Source: Paludibacteraceae bacterium (GTDB lineage: Bacteria > Bacteroidota > Bacteroidia > Bacteroidales > Paludibacteraceae). From it: a stretch of 64,000 nucleotides of DNA. Under the pieces are notes generated by a model that ran no database searches, was not told where the DNA came from, and saw nothing but the letters and a program-made list of their open reading frames with translations. The stretch lies in assembly GCA_017542915.1 (NCBI GenBank), contig JAFXWI010000032.1, positions 13,788 to 77,787 of the forward strand, in the 5' to 3' direction. Positions 61,901 to 64,000 of this stretch are shown piece by piece; positions within the stretch are counted from its first letter, which is position 1; every line of letters starts with the position of its first letter. A program made the translations under genes and the position numbers.

Positions 61901-62111
61901 AGCCCTCAGTAGCTGGTTGGAAGATCACCGTTGAGAAAGCGGATTGTGTGAAATGTGTGCTTGCCCCTTTAAAATCGTAGAACGTCAATGGAGCGTTCTT
62001 GGACACCACTTTTGTTTCGTGTCCGTACTGCGGCATGAGATAATCCTCTGCCGCTATGCTGCTCCACCATCCCATGGCGAGCAACATCAAAAAAAGATAC
62101 ATTCTTTTCAT
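55932..62111 (-). CDS. Giant surface protein behind a cobalamin riboswitch (CUB-like repeats, beta-helix, DUF4465-like domain)
   Basis: 2,059 residues from the ATG at 62111 (MKRMYLFLMLLAMGWWSSIA, signal peptide). The N-terminal half has at least four CUB-like modules (FDEGGKDGK… VVFTPATESKKVQLTFNSID; YDDGGADGNYSSNFEGYITF…) that alternate with beta-sandwich linkers. The middle (~1160-1500) looks like a right-handed parallel beta-helix (IDGADYVTLKGLSFTSTY, ITNSVLEGG-type turns). Then come fibronectin/Ig-like domains. Residues ~1795-2015 match DUF4465 (TATFEEYVLAEDG … DTWKWFDLSSLGAVTSIEFE … YFCLDNFGA), a domain I recall in BtuH-type B12-binding surface proteins (not verified). A heptamer array (56008-56042) precedes the C-terminal motif TKVLRNGQIFVLRGEHMYDL. 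Confidence 0.75.
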   Translation of the reverse strand: MKRMYLFLMLLAMGWWSSIAAEDYLMPQYGHETKVVSKNAPLTFYDFKGASTHFTQSAFSTVIFQPATEGYSIKITFEELNLTKYSDSWNVYMRIYNGQFDVTSISYPTSGNPTGSFVENANQIAYIPGDGAVNPLPTYISGAADGCLSVCLYSKDPSPKESYWKATVEEVLLETMTVESAAGNNTFVDGEVWAGKTNVGMSGMTITTSGYSSPDKLQTITFTCSNSAVIDPTTLKLYAGTGVSVTGLSEIAGTITENEGIYTYTLSEGYALSNGNNSFSLGGNILSTAAFNATAAVNITGFSTAGGFTTFTPATPVTLTVQPMYLMAEDATYTISGETQFFDEGGKDGKVIKGFNGKVVFTPATESKKVQLTFNSIDVFYTDYAANSTGYVDYIKVYNGNSTDESDLIWQISQAEASTTTPIVIKSTAADGKLTITHRNNISYDSNLKEGWSAVVKEFTPQAMTVKESLLSKQTATVSAGSENALVASLKITTIETEPALKVASLTLDANGTAAQMTKAKLYYTKDNQFSTSCLIGEAVVEGETITITQSSDIAFREGDNYLWIVCDIAPLAQNDEQVNITLSALNFTNGSSITDFGNQTGALTIENVAVQACGSQTFTILGTWQYTHTIASDYSTKYKAEDCDQTIIFKPATEGHVIQIDYTDFDVYYASSSYSTRAKYIVYAGEGTNGEVLWQLDANGKQPTQIRSTGAMTIVFNPNTTSTYYTGNGWHATVQEYKLQNMKIESIAVEQASTKLVKTGERKAALLDVDIQTVGTLNALTLEALTLDLKGTEANIETLYLMQGENVLAQASAAEQVTLTLESPATLAEYANAFTIAADIKTDASVESTVDAALLSVTLSGVAQTITAGDPEGNRIVKNVRYLQAGNNGTVTIGANSLMFYDDGGADGNYSSNFEGYITFVPATEGCAIELVFKDFDIAYLSGDPFHIYYANAYDSETTPNKKYGMYSMPAEDESVISRAEDGAITVYVKMPSSQKRGFEVEVRQHVLTPLTVDSVRVTPMAPAEATKGTGDIHLMRAAVYVSGDRNPLTITGFEQTASELLVDRHIYATGHSTTFATTNEFTDSYVMDEKGVYYFWFIGSIDAAAEVGNVVSLALNNVVLGEQQIAPQGTASVAINVVSGAHGFYRIGSSALADYATLSAALQAISSIGMDGAVEIAIEPGTYTEQVMIPEISGAGAANTLTIRSLSGDYNDVLYQYNSTMTQEQGVFTIDGADYVTLKGLSFTSTYTSNQNPAVVVVRNAATHVTIDSCRIYAEPKTEYTARLDLLRVDAGENNYNNDFALTNSVLEGGYMGLYVIGHKAAADPLQQNMLISHNSIRNQGKQMVYGDAVSNLQIIGNTFRAQAKSSSANAIDWILLGGTCTIAENDIYYSGTAADNLSIKAIYIRPNSYQDKENTLLQVVNNVINVQNGSTYASYCINTSTNMPKLLFAHNTMVMNSEGTASSTYYIEAAPTAGSVFVNNIFHATNKGYAVRYKNAAAIANIAFRHNILYTPEATFGMPTATVSTFADWKTAVGTTDEDGNLSEAVTFASATLLIPRETNDGHLLTAEVMASIPTDITGKTRAATPTIGAYEYDADLFRVPQMAEGYPTVLAQDVKADVALKTDNFGTAKLLILPAESAAPTMDELALATDEVSLIKDGEVIFTATGLTEETAYKAYVLLVSPIGEAASGYQEIAFTTAWTKRPVVINPIEKQTVASGSECTLTATLETEYDQAKPYSYTWRTAYSDAVIGTTATLTRTADQTTEYICSVTDRFGQKATVSAHVWVEKTAKTATFEEYVLAEDGHKHVDEAWTDKAETYLYSGTYAFANTPNKAYKAYTGYAICSDRSTEATGNYNYDQFRSAAGGAYEGNNFAVAYYSAPSTWYAGYTDPITLTNSTEPQTITGFYITNTVYTLDAILNGDYANDAFSQGDYMSVTAIGYNGLQTTGKVVFYLADYRSENSNEHFALDTWKWFDLSSLGAVTSIEFEIFTTKSDEYGFTTPTYFCLDNFGAEKSIGTDLEKVQEDKVQSTKVLRNGQIFVLRGEHMYDLNGRLIR
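56008..56042. repeat. In-frame heptamer array (TTTGTAC) near the giant protein C-terminus
   Basis: Five 7-bp units (TTTGTAC twice, TTTGTCC, TCTTGTA, CTTTCTC) encode EKVQEDKVQSTK, the linker between the DUF4465-like domain and the C-terminal motif. Confidence 0.9.
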
Positions 62112-62154
62112 TGTTTGTATAATTTTAGTTTCATAAGTGGAATCCCTTTTGGGT

Positions 62155-62183
62155 CCCCGCAAATTTTAATTTGTGGGGAGAGC
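62155..62183. repeat. Hairpin element shared with the tRNA spacer
   Basis: CCCCGCAAAT (62155-62164) and ATTTGTGGGG (62169-62178), then AGAGCG. Across 28 bases it is almost the same as 50273-50300 in the tRNA spacer. Here it sits in the leader of the giant surface gene. Confidence 0.75.
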
Positions 62184-62260
62184 GAGAACATCCGAGTAAC
62201 TACCCGTAAAACGGAGTTTTGCGGCGATTACGAAGGATAGTTCGCGCGAAGGCACACACG

Positions 62261-62290
62261 CAAAAAGCACAAAGCGTTCTTCCGCTTTGT
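62261..62290 (-). terminator. Leader terminator downstream of the cobalamin riboswitch
   Basis: On the minus strand ACAAAGCG (62290-62283), loop GAAGAA and CGCTTTGT (62276-62269) form a perfect 8-bp stem followed by GCTTTTTG. It lies between the aptamer and the start codon, so it can act as the switch's expression platform. Confidence 0.7.
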
Positions 62291-62389
62291 ACACGTCATT
62301 ACACGGCATCTGCCGTTCCGATTGTGTCAGGTGTTTTTCTCATTTTCTCCGGTACCCCAATCCACGAGGGCGTTTAACCGCTAAGCGGT

Positions 62390-62585
62390 ACAACGGTAAT
62401 AATCTTTCGTGGCAGGTCTTCCGGCTCGTCTCCCTTGTTTCTAACCTTCCCATTACGGTTGTAACAGTGGTTTTTGAGTGCAGAAACGCGGTTGAATAAG
62501 ACTCACGGCTGCGGGACAGCGGCTGATTTACACAGCCTTCCCTTTTAGGTGCGGCGACCGATCTGGTACCCACACACCACAAAAT
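62390..62585 (-). promoter_or_regulatory. Cobalamin riboswitch
   Basis: On the minus strand the leader has the conserved core GGGAAGGCTGTGTAAATCAG followed by CCGCTGTCCCGCAGCC (62551-62516), then AACCACTG, and the B12 box GAGCCGGAAGACCTGCC (62427-62411). Order and spacing fit the AdoCbl aptamer. It follows its own promoter directly and controls the giant surface protein and the 335-residue protein; B12 binding should reduce expression. Confidence 0.9.
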
Positions 62586-62591
62586 CGGCTG

Positions 62592-62623
62592 CAAAGATAC
62601 AACTTTTTGTTGATATACGCAAG
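62592..62623 (-). promoter_or_regulatory. Promoter of the riboswitch operon
   Basis: Minus strand -33 CTTG (62620-62623) and -7 TATCTTTG (62592-62599), 20-base spacing, putting the transcript start just before the aptamer. Confidence 0.8.
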
Positions 62624-62702
62624 CGTTTTTGAAACTTTTTGCCATATTTTCATTATTTCCCTGCAAAATAAAGAAAGAAGTGCCATTATTGACACTTCCT
62701 TC

Positions 62703-62736
62703 CTTTGTACTTGGTACTGCCCACTTGGCGTACTTG
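62703..62736. repeat. Degenerate heptamer array (CTTGGTA) next to the C-terminal-motif remnant
   Basis: Units CTTTGTA, CTTGGTA, CTGCCCA and CTTGGCG at 7-bp spacing, then TACTTGG. It is related to the TTTGTAC arrays. Confidence 0.65.
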
Positions 62737-62737
62737 G

Positions 62738-62800
62738 TCACTTTACTAACGCGCCTTGCGCATTGTACACCTTGTCTCCGCGGAGGATGAAGATCTGACC
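62738..62800 (-). pseudogene. Orphan C-terminal motif, remnant of a secreted-protein gene
   Basis: The minus strand encodes GQIFILRGDKVYNAQGALVK and a stop codon with no upstream gene body. The 70 bases 62731-62800 match 54914-54983 (end of the 335-residue protein gene) at about 59 positions by my count. It is the tail of a lost paralogue or a moved tail cassette. Confidence 0.75.
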
Positions 62801-62826
62801 ATAAAATATTAAAAAGTTTTAAAATA

Positions 62827-62858
62827 TTTGCATATATCAAAAAAAAGTACTACCTTTG
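62827..62858 (+). promoter_or_regulatory. Promoter of the right-end ATPase gene
   Basis: -33 TTTG (62827-62830), -7 TACCTTTG (62851-62858), 20-base spacing. The following leader repeats TTGAGTAAAAAT twice. Confidence 0.8.
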
Positions 62859-62926
62859 CACCGGAAAACAAAATAACTCATTCCGTTGAGTAAAAATACT
62901 AAGTGTATTGAGTAAAAATTTGAAGT

Positions 62927-64000
62927 ATGATGCAACGTACTTATTTTGAAACGATTACGAAGCGATTAAATGAACAAAGAAAGTTCATTCAAATCATTGA
63001 AGGACCTCGTCAGGTCGGTAAATCAACGCTTATCAAGCAAGTACTAAAGAACCTTTCGATGCCTTGGGTGCATTTCTCTGCAGATAATGTGCCGGCAACT
63101 CGTTCCGCTTGGATCAGCGATTGTTGGGCTACGGCGCGCAATAAACTTCTGATGGACAAACTGCCCGAGTTGCTGCTGGTTATTGATGAGGTACAAAAAT
63201 TACTGAACTGGGGTGAAGTCGTAAAGAAAGAGTGGGATGCCGACTCCTTCAATGATGTACCCATCAAAGTAGTGCTTTTGGGATCGTCCCGCGTACGTTT
63301 GGAAAAAGGACTAAGCGAAAGCCTTAAAGGACGTTTTGAGACCATTAAAATGCCTAACTGGTCTCTTGCAGAAATGCAAGAAGGCTTTGGGATGACCATC
63401 GACGAATATATCTATTTCGGCGCTTATCCCGGAGCTGCTGATTTGCGTCTTGACTTGGATAGATGGCAGGAGTATATCAGTAGTTCCATTGTGGACGCGA
63501 CGATAAACAACGACATTTTGATGGACACTCCTATCGCCAAACCGGCATTGTTGCGTCAGACTTTTGAGTTAAGTAGTGCTTATTCCGGACAAGAAGTGTC
63601 GCTGACCAAGATGATCGGTCAACTGCAAGACGCAGGAAACACCACTACGCTCGCTCATTATTTAGATCTTCTCAACCAGAGCGGCATGGTTTGTGGGCTT
63701 AGTAAGTATGCCGTTGATAAAGCACGCCGCCGGAACTCTATTCCCAAGTATCAGGTCTATAACAATGCATTGATGAGTCTCTATTGCGAGCATGATTTTG
63801 AAGCGGCAAGGGCGGATCATAAATTATGGGGACGTCTGTTTGAATCCGCAGTCGGAGCGCATATCATGAATTGTGCTTATACCGGACGGTTTAATGTTTA
63901 TTATTGGCGCGATGGAGGAGAAGAAGTAGATTTTGTATTAGTAAAAGATACAAAGGTCGTGGCGATAGAAGTGAAAAGTAATCACGAAAAAGACACTTCC
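62927..64000 (+). CDS. ATP-binding protein of the AAA/DUF4143 type (partial, runs off the window)
   Basis: 358 codons are present and the frame is open to the window end. Walker A GPRQVGKST is near residue 26, Walker B ELLLVIDEV follows, then SSRVRLEKGLSESLKGRFE. The DUF4143-type C-terminal region includes GRLFESAVGAHIMNCAYTGR and a nuclease-like strand (VDFVLVKDTKVVAIEVKSN). Such proteins are common and poorly understood in Bacteroidales, sometimes compared to mobile or defence ATPases. The ATG at 62927 is followed at once by another at 62930; either may start. Confidence 0.85.
   Translation, partial: MMQRTYFETITKRLNEQRKFIQIIEGPRQVGKSTLIKQVLKNLSMPWVHFSADNVPATRSAWISDCWATARNKLLMDKLPELLLVIDEVQKLLNWGEVVKKEWDADSFNDVPIKVVLLGSSRVRLEKGLSESLKGRFETIKMPNWSLAEMQEGFGMTIDEYIYFGAYPGAADLRLDLDRWQEYISSSIVDATINNDILMDTPIAKPALLRQTFELSSAYSGQEVSLTKMIGQLQDAGNTTTLAHYLDLLNQSGMVCGLSKYAVDKARRRNSIPKYQVYNNALMSLYCEHDFEAARADHKLWGRLFESAVGAHIMNCAYTGRFNVYYWRDGGEEVDFVLVKDTKVVAIEVKSNHEKDTS

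Overview
The window is from a member of the Bacteroidota, most likely a gut- or rumen-type Bacteroidales. The main evidence is the promoter type: thirteen promoters have a -7 box of the form TAnnTTTG and a -33 box close to TTTG, almost always exactly 20 bases apart. The coding content agrees: giant secreted proteins with InlB-type repeats, a TPR/outer-membrane-barrel pair, menaquinone biosynthesis and a cobalamin-riboswitch surface locus.

Layout. 1-1833: a toxin-antitoxin remnant, a four-helix-bundle gene set between two decamer arrays, and repeat-rich DNA with a tiny P-loop-like ORF. 1834-15867: two giant secreted proteins, each tied to a small protein ending in a PVGE/hydrophobic/RKR tail, with a GH88/GH105-type lipoprotein between them. 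15945-25699 (minus): a long gene train, potA-potB-potC-potD, then a TPR protein and an outer-membrane barrel, ending at a strong terminator. 26266-30032 (plus): a GNAT fusion, a secreted protein, a HAD-TtcA fusion and a DUF486 membrane protein.

30103-49967 (plus): a roughly 20-kb aryl-polyene/flexirubin-type pigment operon. It holds a methyltransferase, aromatic amino acid ammonia-lyase, three ketosynthases (two fused to a second half-ketosynthase), two acyl carrier proteins, acyltransferases, a GT2-PlsC fusion, a LolA-like protein, an AMP-ligase, an MMPL exporter fused to a dehydratase, a thioesterase, a FabZ-like dehydratase, FabG and a MenA-like prenyltransferase. The logic is to make an aryl starter, load it on an ACP, extend it through keto-reduction and dehydration into a polyene, and carry it to the outer membrane. 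The AMP-ligase has an in-frame amber codon.

50118-50643: three tRNA genes with duplicated spacers. 50700-54681 (minus): an ohrR/ferritin-like/glutathione peroxidase operon with a paired operator, then two poorly known genes. 54921-62600 (minus): a cobalamin riboswitch followed by a ~2,059-residue surface protein with a DUF4465-like domain and a second surface protein. 62927-64000: the start of a DUF4143-type ATPase, cut by the window edge.

The most unusual feature cuts across all of this. More than two dozen short tandem arrays, most with a 7-bp period and others with 8, 10, 11 or 15, fill intergenic gaps, supply start and stop codons, or sit in frame inside conserved genes (potA, potC, two ketosynthases, menA, GH105, the outer-membrane barrel and the giant surface protein).
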